Source: Albibeggiatoa sp964388965
Lineage (GTDB): Bacteria; Pseudomonadota; Gammaproteobacteria; Beggiatoales; Beggiatoaceae
Reading direction: 5' to 3'
Length of the DNA stretch: 21,023 nt
Assembly (NCBI GenBank): GCA_964388965.1
Contig: CAYMCP010000063.1
Location: forward strand, 1-21,023
Positions 13,925-21,023 of this stretch are shown in pieces. How positions within the stretch are numbered: the stretch's first letter is position 1; every line of letters starts with the position of its first letter. A model generated the notes under the pieces. It did no database searches, was not told the origin of the DNA, and worked only from the letters and a program-made list of their open reading frames with translations. A program made the position numbers and the translations under genes.

Positions 13925-14329
13925 ATGCGTCATCGTTATGCAGGTAGAAAATTAAATCGTAATAGCAGTCATCGTCAAGCAATGTTTAGAAATATGACTG
14001 CATCTTTAGTGCGTCACGAATTAATCAAAACAACCTTAGCGAAAGCAAAAGAATTACGTCGTTATGCTGAACCTCTAATTAACTTATCAAAGGAAGATTC
14101 AGTTGCGAAAAGACGTTTAGCGTTTAATCGTATTCGTGATCGTGAAGTCGTAACCAAGCTATTTGAAGAGTTAGGTCCACGTTATCAAGAACGTCCTGGC
14201 GGTTATATCCGTGTTTTAAAATGTGGTTTTAGAACAGGTGACAATGCACCGATGGCAATTGTTGAATTAGTTGACCGTCCTGAAGTGGATGAGTTCGACG
14301 ATGATGACGATTTTGATGACGACGACTAA
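13925..14329 (+). CDS. rplQ: 50S ribosomal protein L17 with aspartate-rich tail
   Basis: L17 lies on the solvent side of the 50S subunit close to the tunnel exit. Residues 1-118 are ordinary: MRHRYAGRKLNRNSSHRQAM, FRNMTASLVRHELIKTTLAK, KELRRYAEPLINL and GGYIRVLKCGFRTGDNAPMA with IVELVDRPE. The last ten residues are nine Asp and one Phe (DDDDDFDDDD, residues 125-134), where E. coli ends in a short Ala/Glu tail; total length is 134 against 127. This closes the alpha block and is followed by a Rho-independent terminator about 40 nt later. Confidence 0.97.
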   Translation: MRHRYAGRKLNRNSSHRQAMFRNMTASLVRHELIKTTLAKAKELRRYAEPLINLSKEDSVAKRRLAFNRIRDREVVTKLFEELGPRYQERPGGYIRVLKCGFRTGDNAPMAIVELVDRPEVDEFDDDDDFDDDD

Positions 14330-14363
14330 AACGCGAATAAAGCTGATATTTATTCAATGCTAG

Positions 14364-14394
14364 AAAAAGAGCCGAGCTTAGTCTCGGTTTTTTT
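14364..14394 (+). terminator. Rho-independent terminator after rplQ
   Basis: AGCCGAG (14370-14376) pairs with CTCGGTT (14383-14389), including one G-U pair, around a 6-nt loop, and the stem runs into seven T residues (14388-14394). An A-run precedes it. It lies 35 nt after the rplQ stop and probably ends the S10-spc-alpha transcript. Confidence 0.85.
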
Positions 14395-14509
14395 GTGTCT
14401 GGATTTTATGAAAAAATATAATCGCTTGTTGCCTTCATGCTTTTAGTCCTTTTCAGATGGTTGAGTTTCTGGTTTTGTTGGTATTAAGCAACTTCCAGCT
14501 TTTAGTCCT
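14395..14509. other. Noncoding segment with a 12-bp direct repeat
   Basis: No gene is seen. GCTTTTAGTCCT occurs exactly at 14439-14450 and 14498-14509. The last 7 bp of the second copy (TAGTCCT) also recur at 14614-14620 after the adjacent MITE-like element. The segment between the copies includes a weak stem, CTGG..GTTG with CAAC..CCAG. Confidence 0.5.
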
Positions 14510-14613
14510 CTGAGAACTCCGAAAAACTTTTTTTGCCTATAATAAAATCAATCACTTATGCAAATACGCTCCACCTAAAATCAATGACTTACAAACTTTT
14601 TCAGAGTTTTCAG
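14510..14613. mobile_element. MITE-like element 1, 104 bp, flanked by 7-bp repeat TAGTCCT
   Basis: The left end CTGAGAACTCCGAAAAACTT (14510-14529) is the inverted counterpart of the right end at 14594-14613, with 17 of 20 positions complementary. TAGTCCT lies directly outside both ends (14503-14509 and 14614-14620), as expected for a target-site duplication. The 64-bp interior is AT-rich and noncoding. It looks like a non-autonomous miniature element; the parent transposase family is not identifiable from this window. Confidence 0.65.
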
Positions 14614-14644
14614 TAGTCCTCTAAACTTTACATTTGTAACTGTA

Positions 14645-14778
14645 GGTGTTACGCAGTTAAAGCATTCCTTGTCCCAGTCCCAATGGTCTCCGTTGGAAAG
14701 TTGTCAGGATGCTCTGCGTCCTGATTTATTGTGAGTTGCAAATATAGAGTAAATTTTTCGTGTGAACTGCGTAACTCC
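14645..14778. mobile_element. MITE-like element 2, 134 bp, flanked by TA
   Basis: The left end GGTGTTACGCAGTT (14645-14658) and right end AACTGCGTAACTCC (14765-14778) are inverted repeats with one mismatch and an 11-bp perfect core. TA lies outside each end (14643-14644, 14779-14780), the target preference of IS630/Tc1/mariner-type transposases. The interior contains two hairpins with TCT loops: CCAATGG/CCGTTGG (14680-14696) and TCAGGATGC/GCGTCCTGA (14704-14724). There is no ORF. The IS630 link is inferred from the TA only. Confidence 0.7.
14677..14696. repeat. TCT-loop hairpin repeat, copy 1
   Basis: GTCCCAATGGTCTCCG (14677-14692) is repeated exactly at 17965-17980, and both continue with YTGG. 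It folds into a 7-bp stem with a TCT loop. This copy is nested in MITE-like element 2, so the hairpin unit is independent of that element. Confidence 0.7.
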
Positions 14779-14780
14779 TA

Positions 14781-14950
14781 AACTGATTGAAAAATATGTA
14801 AAAAACTTCCGCAATGAAAATGACTGAAATAAATACGGTGCGAATTAATCAACTTAAAATCAAAATTATTCACCAAAATAATAAATCTTTATTCCAATTT
14901 GGTCTATTATTAACACAAGTCTGAAATAATTAGTTCAAGGAGTTTTAAAA
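14781..14950 (+). other. AT-rich leader of the propeller gene
   Basis: This stretch is noncoding and strongly AT-rich. TATTAT at 14905-14910 could be a -10 element, but no matching -35 is seen. AAGGAG at 14937-14942 is a good Shine-Dalgarno for the ATG at 14951. Confidence 0.4.
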
Positions 14951-17938
14951 ATGAGATTATTACAAATCTTTTTTCTAAGTTTGCTACTGCTCTACGGCTG
15001 GCAAACTCAAGCGTGGCAACTCGCTGTGAAAGATGTGAATAAGCAACCGCATGTCTTTTTCAGCCATCAGGGTCAGGCTAGTAACCTCGACGTGTATTTA
15101 GTATGGCTAAATCTCGACGCGAAACAGGACGGCATTGCAAGTTGGACTGCACAGCAAGGTTGGGTTAAAAATAATATTCTACCAATCAGCAATCAAGCAT
15201 TAAACATTAGTGATGTGATAGAGCTTGAAATAGCTAAACTGCAATATGAGTGTCCAGAAGAACAACGTTGTATATTAGCATTAGTCGGCGTTGAGCATGG
15301 AGAGGATTGGAGTGATGCGAATTTATGGCAGCAAATCCATGTGTTACCGCTTAATATTGCTGCAACGCAAGAGCGTTTTCCGGGACAAACTGCATTTACT
15401 GCGATTCAAAGTACTAATCGTGATGTTTATTTGGATGGAATCGTTTTTACCGCGCCCACGAGTGCTAATGCAGAATCTATTGATGCAGACAAATCAGATG
15501 ATAGTGCTAGCGATGTAACAACGGAAAAACCTGATATTTTCAAATTGATTGGCAAGCAAATTTTATATGCCAACAGCCAAGCAAAACGCTTTCAAATTAT
15601 TGATGTCGTTGGACAGCCTGAAACGCCAAAAATTACCGCTTCGATTAAACTTGAAGGTAATCCGACTGAATTATATGTAATTGATGATTATAAAATTTTG
15701 ATGCAGAACGACAACGAAGGTCATGCCTTTTTTAGCGTATTTGCGCAAAATGCGAATGCGCAATTACAACAAGTTGATGAGTACAAAGTACAAGGTAGTT
15801 TGCGTGAATCCCGTCGCCGTAATAATACAATTTACACAATTACTCAAGACTATAATTCTACCGCTGGTCAGTCTGAAACCACAGTGACGATGTTGGAATT
15901 ACAAAATAATGGTAAATTACTGAAAGTAGACAGTAAAATCATTAAAGGTTATCCAAGTGCAATCAGTATTTTTACAGATTATTTAGTCGTCGTGAATAGC
16001 GGTGAAATTTGGTCACAAAATGATGTACAAGTTTACAGTTTGCTATCGGGTTTAACTGAATTGCCAAACATTACTGTACCCGGACGGATTCCTTCTGAAT
16101 TCCACATTCACATCAAAGATGAAAAATTGCATGTAGTGTACGAAGATCGCAGTAAAGAAACTGAGCAGCAAGGTAGTACATTAGCCATTTATGATTTGAA
16201 TACGATGAAATTACTTGGTCAAGTAGGCAATATTGCGCCGACTGAACAACTGTACGCAACACGATTTGCAGATGATAAAGCCTATGTGGTGACATACGAA
16301 CGTACCGATCCATTATGGGTAATCGACATCAGCGACGCGACGAATCCACAAATTCTCGGTGAGTTGAAAATACCTGGCTGGTCGGAAAAAATGTTTTTCA
16401 ATAATGATATTTTATTTGCCGTCGGCATTTTTGACCAGCCCGAATCAAGTGAAGGCGATATACGTGTACGTCGCGCCTCTGTCAGCTTATTTGATGTCAG
16501 TAATCCTAATAATCCTACTTTTTTAGATCGATATATTCCTTTAGCAGGCGAGGTACGTTGGAGTTATACTCAAGCTACCAGCGATGAACGTGCATTACAA
16601 TTGGATTGGCTAAATCAGTTTGCAGCCTTACCGATTGAATCTTGGGAAACTGAGACGGGTAGTTATTTGCAAATGTTATCTTTCGTGGGAAATCGATTTA
16701 AAAATGAGGGTTTAATTCCAAGTCCAGTGCAACTTAATCGTAGTTTAACTGTTGGTGAAAATATAGTAGCAGCGTTAGGCGACCAAGCTTTGCTAACAAT
16801 TGACGTGATTGGACAGAAAGTATTAGCGGAATTAGAGTTAGGTGCTAATATTTCATGGTTAGATTATCAAAAAGGTTACATTTGGGCTGCATCTCAAGGT
16901 CAAAAAGGCTATTCTCGTTTATACCAATATGCACCAAATAATGTTGAAGTCGCTGAAAAAACATGGTCATTACCACGTGGTTATAGCGATATAGCGATGG
17001 ATGATGAGTATGTAATATTTTTTAATTATAATCCGTTAGCAATGCAGGTGTTGGACTTAGCGAGTGGAAAATTAGCGATTGCCAATGTGATTGAAGACGG
17101 CGATAACGCAACAACCTACACATGGTATAACCGAACCCAGCCTTTTGTACGAAATGGTTGGTTTTATTTAGCGGAGCAACGTGGTTTTGAGCCTGTATTA
17201 GAACATACCGCACATTTACCAGTTGATAGTGTGGCAAAACCTTATTACTACAGACAGCCCGAATGGATTTTACGCGCTTGGCATTTAGCATCTGGTCAGG
17301 AAGGTTTAAGCCGCTCCTTACCCGGCGAGCCGGTGGGTTTTTCAGATAGTAACTTACTAATAACTAAAGAATTTGATAAAAGTGGGCAATTGCGTCTAAA
17401 CTTATTACATTTGACTGCGAATGCGGCAACTTTAGTTACTAGTCAAACGGTTAAAGGTTGTGAAAATTACTACGCGAACGTTGTACAGAGTGACGATGCG
17501 TTATACATCACTTGCCAGGAGCAGCGTTATTACATTCAACCAGCGGTAGTAGATTCTAATGGTCGCACTATCGCTTTGGAAGAGGCAGAAGATTTCGCAC
17601 CTGAACCTGGAGCACCTGCTACAAAATTGATTAAACTGGTACCGCAGACACTAGCGCAAGTAGGTGAATGGCGTTTTGAAAATTATATGCAATTGAAAGC
17701 GGCATCAAATGATATGGTGTTAATGGGAGAAGGTGGTTATTATCCATATTATTACGCTGATATTATGCCACGCGGTGGTTACAGTGATGTTTGTAGCGTA
17801 TATCAATTAGGTGCGGGTGGTGTCGTGACAGAGGTGAAAAAAATAGAAACGTGTCCCTATTATCAAGGCAAAGTCATGACTGATAATCAACTATGGATGG
17901 CACACGGATTTGAAGGCATTATGACTGAAAGTTGGTAG
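14951..17938 (+). CDS. Secreted beta-propeller domain protein (Beta_propel/COG4880-like)
   Basis: The 995-residue product starts with a signal peptide (MRLLQIFFLSLLLLYGWQTQ, cut probably after TQA), so it is exported to the periplasm or beyond. An N-terminal region of about 150 residues, not recognised, leads to an acidic Ser/Asp linker (about 175-195). After it come repeated propeller-like blades. The best landmark is at about 435-477, YATRFADDKAYVVTYERTDP followed by LWVIDISDATNPQILGELKI and PGW. It matches the pattern of the Beta_propel family (DPLxVIDLSDPxNPxVLGELKIPGxS). A second blade motif (SLFDVSNPNNPTFLD) begins at about 511. The only six cysteines form three local pairs: 101/107, 837/855 and 948/968. 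No membrane anchor or catalytic motif is seen. The biochemical role of the family is unknown to me. The gene stands alone, with mobile-type repeats on both sides, and has a strong AAGGAG ribosome binding site. Confidence 0.85.
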   Translation: MRLLQIFFLSLLLLYGWQTQAWQLAVKDVNKQPHVFFSHQGQASNLDVYLVWLNLDAKQDGIASWTAQQGWVKNNILPISNQALNISDVIELEIAKLQYECPEEQRCILALVGVEHGEDWSDANLWQQIHVLPLNIAATQERFPGQTAFTAIQSTNRDVYLDGIVFTAPTSANAESIDADKSDDSASDVTTEKPDIFKLIGKQILYANSQAKRFQIIDVVGQPETPKITASIKLEGNPTELYVIDDYKILMQNDNEGHAFFSVFAQNANAQLQQVDEYKVQGSLRESRRRNNTIYTITQDYNSTAGQSETTVTMLELQNNGKLLKVDSKIIKGYPSAISIFTDYLVVVNSGEIWSQNDVQVYSLLSGLTELPNITVPGRIPSEFHIHIKDEKLHVVYEDRSKETEQQGSTLAIYDLNTMKLLGQVGNIAPTEQLYATRFADDKAYVVTYERTDPLWVIDISDATNPQILGELKIPGWSEKMFFNNDILFAVGIFDQPESSEGDIRVRRASVSLFDVSNPNNPTFLDRYIPLAGEVRWSYTQATSDERALQLDWLNQFAALPIESWETETGSYLQMLSFVGNRFKNEGLIPSPVQLNRSLTVGENIVAALGDQALLTIDVIGQKVLAELELGANISWLDYQKGYIWAASQGQKGYSRLYQYAPNNVEVAEKTWSLPRGYSDIAMDDEYVIFFNYNPLAMQVLDLASGKLAIANVIEDGDNATTYTWYNRTQPFVRNGWFYLAEQRGFEPVLEHTAHLPVDSVAKPYYYRQPEWILRAWHLASGQEGLSRSLPGEPVGFSDSNLLITKEFDKSGQLRLNLLHLTANAATLVTSQTVKGCENYYANVVQSDDALYITCQEQRYYIQPAVVDSNGRTIALEEAEDFAPEPGAPATKLIKLVPQTLAQVGEWRFENYMQLKAASNDMVLMGEGGYYPYYYADIMPRGGYSDVCSVYQLGAGGVVTEVKKIETCPYYQGKVMTDNQLWMAHGFEGIMTESW

Positions 17939-18299
17939 TAGAGCAGTCATGTCAAATATTCCTCGTCCCAATGGTCTCCGCTGGTACGAGGAAATTACTG
18001 GAGAAATTGAGACTTGTTTGAGTAATTAGTATTTTTGTTATCCTCCCCCACCTCAATACTTAGAACAGTTCTAAAAATAAATATCCTCATGCTTATGCCT
18101 TTAAAAAAACCAGCAACTTATTGATTTTATTAGATATTATAAAAATTATCCGCACAATTATTATTCCAAGATACACATATTTAAAACCTAAACAGCACTA
18201 ACAGTCCTAGCTATTGTGAAATCAACTATTCCGTCGAACTATCCACTCACTCCTAAATCTATTAGAATAAGCTCTATTTTAATGTGAATTGAATATACT
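17939..18299. other. Intergenic region before alaS
   Basis: No ORF is seen. It contains the TCT-loop hairpin repeat copy 2 near its start and a small perfect inverted repeat TTAGAAC/GTTCTAA (18060-18074); the rest is AT-rich. A promoter for alaS is expected here, but no convincing -35/-10 pair stands out, and the alaS ribosome binding site is weak. Confidence 0.5.
17959..17993. repeat. TCT-loop hairpin repeat, copy 2
   Basis: TTCCTCGT (17959-17966) pairs with ACGAGGAA (17986-17993). The inner part shares the exact 16-mer GTCCCAATGGTCTCCG with the copy at 14677. There is no T-run after it, so it is a weak terminator candidate, although it lies only 20 nt after the propeller gene. Confidence 0.7.
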
Positions 18300-20906
18300 A
18301 TGATTACCAACGTTGCTGATATTAGAAGAGCCTTTTTAGATTATTTTCATTCAAAACAACATACTATTATCAAAAGTAGTCCACTTGTTCCGAGCAATGA
18401 CCCAACCTTGTTATTTACTAATGCAGGTATGGTGCAATTTAAAGAAACCTTTTTAGGCTTAGAATCGCGTGACTATGTACGCGCAACCTCTTGTCAACGT
18501 TGTGTACGCGCTGGCGGTAAACATAATGACTTGGAAAATGTAGGTTATACAGCACGACATCACACATTTTTTGAAATGTTAGGGAATTTTAGCTTTGGAG
18601 ATTATTTTAAAAAAGAAGCGATTGAATTTGCTTGGGAATTTATCACTGAAGTTTTAAAAATTCCTAAAGAAAAATTATGGGTAACTGTTTACGAACAAGA
18701 CCAAGAAGCAGAAAAATTATGGCTTGAACATATTGGCATTGACGCTAATCGTTTTTCTCGTTGTGGTAAAAAAGATAATTTTTGGATGATGGGCGATACA
18801 GGACCTTGTGGTCCTTGCAGCGAAATTTTTTACGATCATGGAGAACACGTTGCAGGTGGTCCGCCGGGTAGTCCAGACGAAGATGGTGATCGCTATATCG
18901 AAATCTGGAATTTAGTCTTCATGCAGTATAACCAAGATGTAGACGGCAATTTAACGCTACTACCTAAGCCGTCTGTCGATACAGGTATGGGTTTAGAACG
19001 CTTATCAGCAATATTGCAAGGTGTTCACAGCAATTATGAAATTGATTTATTTCAAGCCTTGTTAAAAGCCGTCGGCGACCTCGCTAATCATCATGATTAT
19101 AAAAATAATTCGTTACGAGTCATTGCCGATCACATTCGCGCTTGTGCATTTTTAATTATTGACGGCGTTGTACCGTCGAATGAGGGACGAGGCTATGTAT
19201 TACGGCGCATTATTCGTCGTGCCATTCGACATGGACATAAATTAGGTATTGGTGATACATTTTTTTATAAATTAGTCAATGCGTTAGATGAACAAATGGG
19301 AGATGCTTATCCTGAATTACGTCAATCTAAAGACATGGCAGCACGGGTTTTAAAACAAGAGGAAGAACGTTTTGCAGAAACCTTAGAACAAGGTATGAAA
19401 TTATTAGAACAAGCAATTGGTAAATTAAACAACACTGAAATTGACGGCACAACGATTTTCAAATTGTATGATACTTATGGTTTTCCGGTCGATTTAACCA
19501 ATGACATTGCACGCGAACGGCATTTAACTCTGGATATGGCGGGTTTTGAAATTGAAATGGAAGCACAGCGTCAACGTGCTAGAGCAGCAAGTAAATTTGA
19601 AGGCGATTGGGAACAAGATGAAGATTTAGCTTATGAAACGGAATTTACAGGTTACGAATGTGTCGCAGATAATGCAAAAATACTCGCTTTATACGCCGAT
19701 GGTCAAGCAGTGGAGCAATTAGAAACAGGTCAGCAAGCTCGTATTATTTTAAATAAAACGCCATTTTATGCCGAGTCTGGCGGTCAAGTCGGTGATACTG
19801 GACAATTACAATTTGACAACGCCATTTTTGAAGTGACCGATACGCAAAAAATTGGTGCGGCGTTTGTGCATTTAGGACAATTGACACAAGGCAATATTCA
19901 AGTCGGTGCAAATTTGACCGCTAAAATTGATACGCAACAACGTCAAGCAATTGCCCGTCATCACTCAGCAACGCATTTATTACATGCTGCATTGCGTCAA
20001 GTATTAGGTGGACATGTGAAACAAAAAGGCTCATTGGTAGATGCAGAACGGTTACGTTTTGACTTTGTGCATTTTGAGCCAATGACTACCGCACAACTTA
20101 TTGAAGTAGAACGGATTGTTAATCAACAAATTTTATTTAACGGACAAGTCAACACGCAATTGATGGATTTAGAACAGGCTATGCAAAGTGGTGCAATGGC
20201 ATTATTCGGTGAAAAATATGATAAGAAAGTCCGCGTATTATCAATGGGTGAAGATAATTTTTCCGTTGAGTTATGTGGTGGTACGCATGTACGCAATACC
20301 GGTGATATTGGTTTATGTAAAATTATTGCAGAAACGGGGATTGCAGCGGGTGTACGTCGGATTGAGGCTGTGACCGGTCAGAAAGCTTTACAATGGGTTA
20401 GTAATACAGAGCAGACTTTGCAAGCCGTTTCTAGTTTACTCAAAACTTCACCAAGTCAATTACAAGAGCGAGTTCAACAATTATTAGATCACACGCGCAG
20501 CACTGAAAAGGAATTAGAACGTTTAAAAGCCAAGCTTGCTAGTAGTCAAGGTACGGATTTAGCTAGCCAAGCAATAGATATGAATGGTATCAAAGTATTG
20601 GCGGCGAATGTAGAAGGTATTGAAGTAAAGCAATTACGCGATACGCTCGACCAATTGAAAAATAAACTGGGTAGGGCTGCGATTGTGCTAGCAACGGTTA
20701 AAGATGAAAAAGTGTCTATTGTTGCTGGTGTCACTAAAGATGTAATGGATAAAGTGAAAGCGGGCGATTTAGTCAACCATGTCGCAAAACAAGTTGGTGG
20801 TAAAGGTGGCGGTCGTCCTGACATGGCGCAAGCGGGCGGTAATGATCCGAGTCAATTAAATGTTGCATTGCAAAGCGTAATAGATTGGGTAAGAGAAAAA
20901 ATTTAA
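18300..20906 (+). CDS. alaS: Alanine-tRNA ligase (AlaRS)
   Basis: AlaRS attaches alanine to tRNA-Ala and hydrolyses mischarged Ser- and Gly-tRNA-Ala. The 868-residue product is full length. The class II catalytic core begins MITNVADIRRAFLDYFHSKQ and includes SSPLVPSNDPTLLFTNAGMV, the motif 2 region RATSCQRCVRAGGKHNDLEN, FFEMLGNFSFGDYF and motif 3 GMGLERLSAILQG. The editing domain carries its metal-binding residues: His555-x3-His559 (HHSATHLLHA) and Cys659-x3-His663 (ELCGGTHVRNTGD). The C-terminal C-Ala region ends in GGKGGGRPDMAQAGG. ATG 18300 gives the family N-terminus, but only a poor Shine-Dalgarno precedes it. Upstream recX/recA, a common neighbour in Gammaproteobacteria, is absent. Confidence 0.98.
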   Translation: MITNVADIRRAFLDYFHSKQHTIIKSSPLVPSNDPTLLFTNAGMVQFKETFLGLESRDYVRATSCQRCVRAGGKHNDLENVGYTARHHTFFEMLGNFSFGDYFKKEAIEFAWEFITEVLKIPKEKLWVTVYEQDQEAEKLWLEHIGIDANRFSRCGKKDNFWMMGDTGPCGPCSEIFYDHGEHVAGGPPGSPDEDGDRYIEIWNLVFMQYNQDVDGNLTLLPKPSVDTGMGLERLSAILQGVHSNYEIDLFQALLKAVGDLANHHDYKNNSLRVIADHIRACAFLIIDGVVPSNEGRGYVLRRIIRRAIRHGHKLGIGDTFFYKLVNALDEQMGDAYPELRQSKDMAARVLKQEEERFAETLEQGMKLLEQAIGKLNNTEIDGTTIFKLYDTYGFPVDLTNDIARERHLTLDMAGFEIEMEAQRQRARAASKFEGDWEQDEDLAYETEFTGYECVADNAKILALYADGQAVEQLETGQQARIILNKTPFYAESGGQVGDTGQLQFDNAIFEVTDTQKIGAAFVHLGQLTQGNIQVGANLTAKIDTQQRQAIARHHSATHLLHAALRQVLGGHVKQKGSLVDAERLRFDFVHFEPMTTAQLIEVERIVNQQILFNGQVNTQLMDLEQAMQSGAMALFGEKYDKKVRVLSMGEDNFSVELCGGTHVRNTGDIGLCKIIAETGIAAGVRRIEAVTGQKALQWVSNTEQTLQAVSSLLKTSPSQLQERVQQLLDHTRSTEKELERLKAKLASSQGTDLASQAIDMNGIKVLAANVEGIEVKQLRDTLDQLKNKLGRAAIVLATVKDEKVSIVAGVTKDVMDKVKAGDLVNHVAKQVGGKGGGRPDMAQAGGNDPSQLNVALQSVIDWVREKI

Positions 20907-20911
20907 ATATC

Positions 20912-20972
20912 TAAGAGTTACGCCATTTTTCTCGTTTTTCTCGTTTTCTCGTTCCTACATGCCATGTAGGAA
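20912..20972. repeat. Tandem T-rich repeat and perfect hairpin after alaS
   Basis: TAAGAGTTACGCC (20912-20924) resembles the outer end of MITE-like element 2. It is followed by three tandem copies of (T)TTTTCTCG (20926-20951) and a perfect 9-bp inverted repeat, TTCCTACAT/ATGTAGGAA, around GCC (20952-20972). No T-run follows the stem. It could be a fragment of a palindromic element that received the putative intron downstream. Confidence 0.55.
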
Positions 20973-20974
20973 TG

Positions 20975-21023
20975 GTGCGCCTGTAAAGGCACTTTATCAA
21001 CATGGTGAAAGTCCGTGTAGGAG
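20975..21023 (+). mobile_element. Putative group II intron, 5' end only (truncated by window)
   Basis: The sequence from 20975 starts GTGCGCC, matching the GUGYG 5' consensus of bacterial group II introns. It then forms two small hairpins like those at the start of domain I: GCCT/AGGC, and ACATGG/CCGTGT around TGAAAGT. The GGTGAAAGTCC segment is common in bacterial group II introns near the 5' end. The reverse transcriptase ORF and domains V and VI would lie outside the window. It sits 2 nt after a perfect hairpin, the kind of site used by class C introns. Confidence 0.5.

Noticed and set aside
15291..17291. Several ORFs of 60-90 codons overlapping the propeller gene on both strands
   Set aside because: They lack recognisable proteins and lie inside a clear 995-codon gene; they are frame shadows.
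18060..18074. TTAGAAC/GTTCTAA inverted repeat as an operator for alaS
   Set aside because: A 15-bp AT-rich palindrome 225 nt from the start, with no other copy or adjacent promoter, is too weak to call.

Overview
The window is a bacterial chromosome segment carrying the complete S10-spc-alpha ribosomal protein cluster, in the order found in Gammaproteobacteria such as E. coli, followed by one long secreted beta-propeller protein and alaS. The proteins resemble those of Gammaproteobacteria closely: S10, L3, L16, S4 and the RpoA C-terminal domain align almost without gaps to their E. coli counterparts as I remember them. By eye the DNA is AT-rich (about 40% GC). AT-rich composition plus many small palindromic repeats would fit a Thiotrichales/Beggiatoaceae-like organism, but that placement is a guess.

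Layout. 1-71 is the C-terminal end of EF-Tu (tuf). 134-5315 is the S10 block: rpsJ, rplC, rplD, rplW, rplB, rpsS, rplV, rpsC, rplP, rpmC, rpsQ. 5505-11421 is the spc block: rplN, rplX, rplE, rpsN, rpsH, rplF, rplR, rpsE, rpmD, rplO, secY, rpmJ. 11488-14329 is the alpha block: rpsM, rpsK, rpsD, rpoA, rplQ. It closes with a Rho-independent terminator at about 14364-14394. Everything is on the + strand, mostly with short gaps or 4-11 nt overlaps. 14330-14950 holds no gene but contains two MITE-like elements and further small repeats. 14951-17938 is a 995-residue exported beta-propeller protein of the COG4880/Beta_propel type. 17939-18299 is noncoding with one hairpin repeat. 18300-20906 is alaS. 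20907-21023 holds a tandem T-rich repeat, a perfect hairpin and what looks like the 5' end of a group II intron cut by the window edge.

How the genes work together. The cluster supplies about half of the ribosomal proteins, the SecY translocation pore and the RNA polymerase alpha subunit, so translation, export and transcription capacity are made from one transcription unit or a few linked ones. AlaRS charges tRNA-Ala and is also part of translation, but it is separated from the cluster and probably transcribed independently.

What stands out. No new multi-gene system is visible. The unusual part is the noncoding DNA. All four gaps longer than 150 nt in the otherwise compact ribosomal cluster contain a copy of the same palindrome, core GGAGTGCAAAAYTTNTTTTGC. 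Two copies have further inverted arms of unrelated sequence around them, and one gap has two copies as inverted ends of a 158-bp element. Separate repeat families fill the gaps around the propeller gene. S17 has an N-terminal extension and L17 an almost pure aspartate tail.
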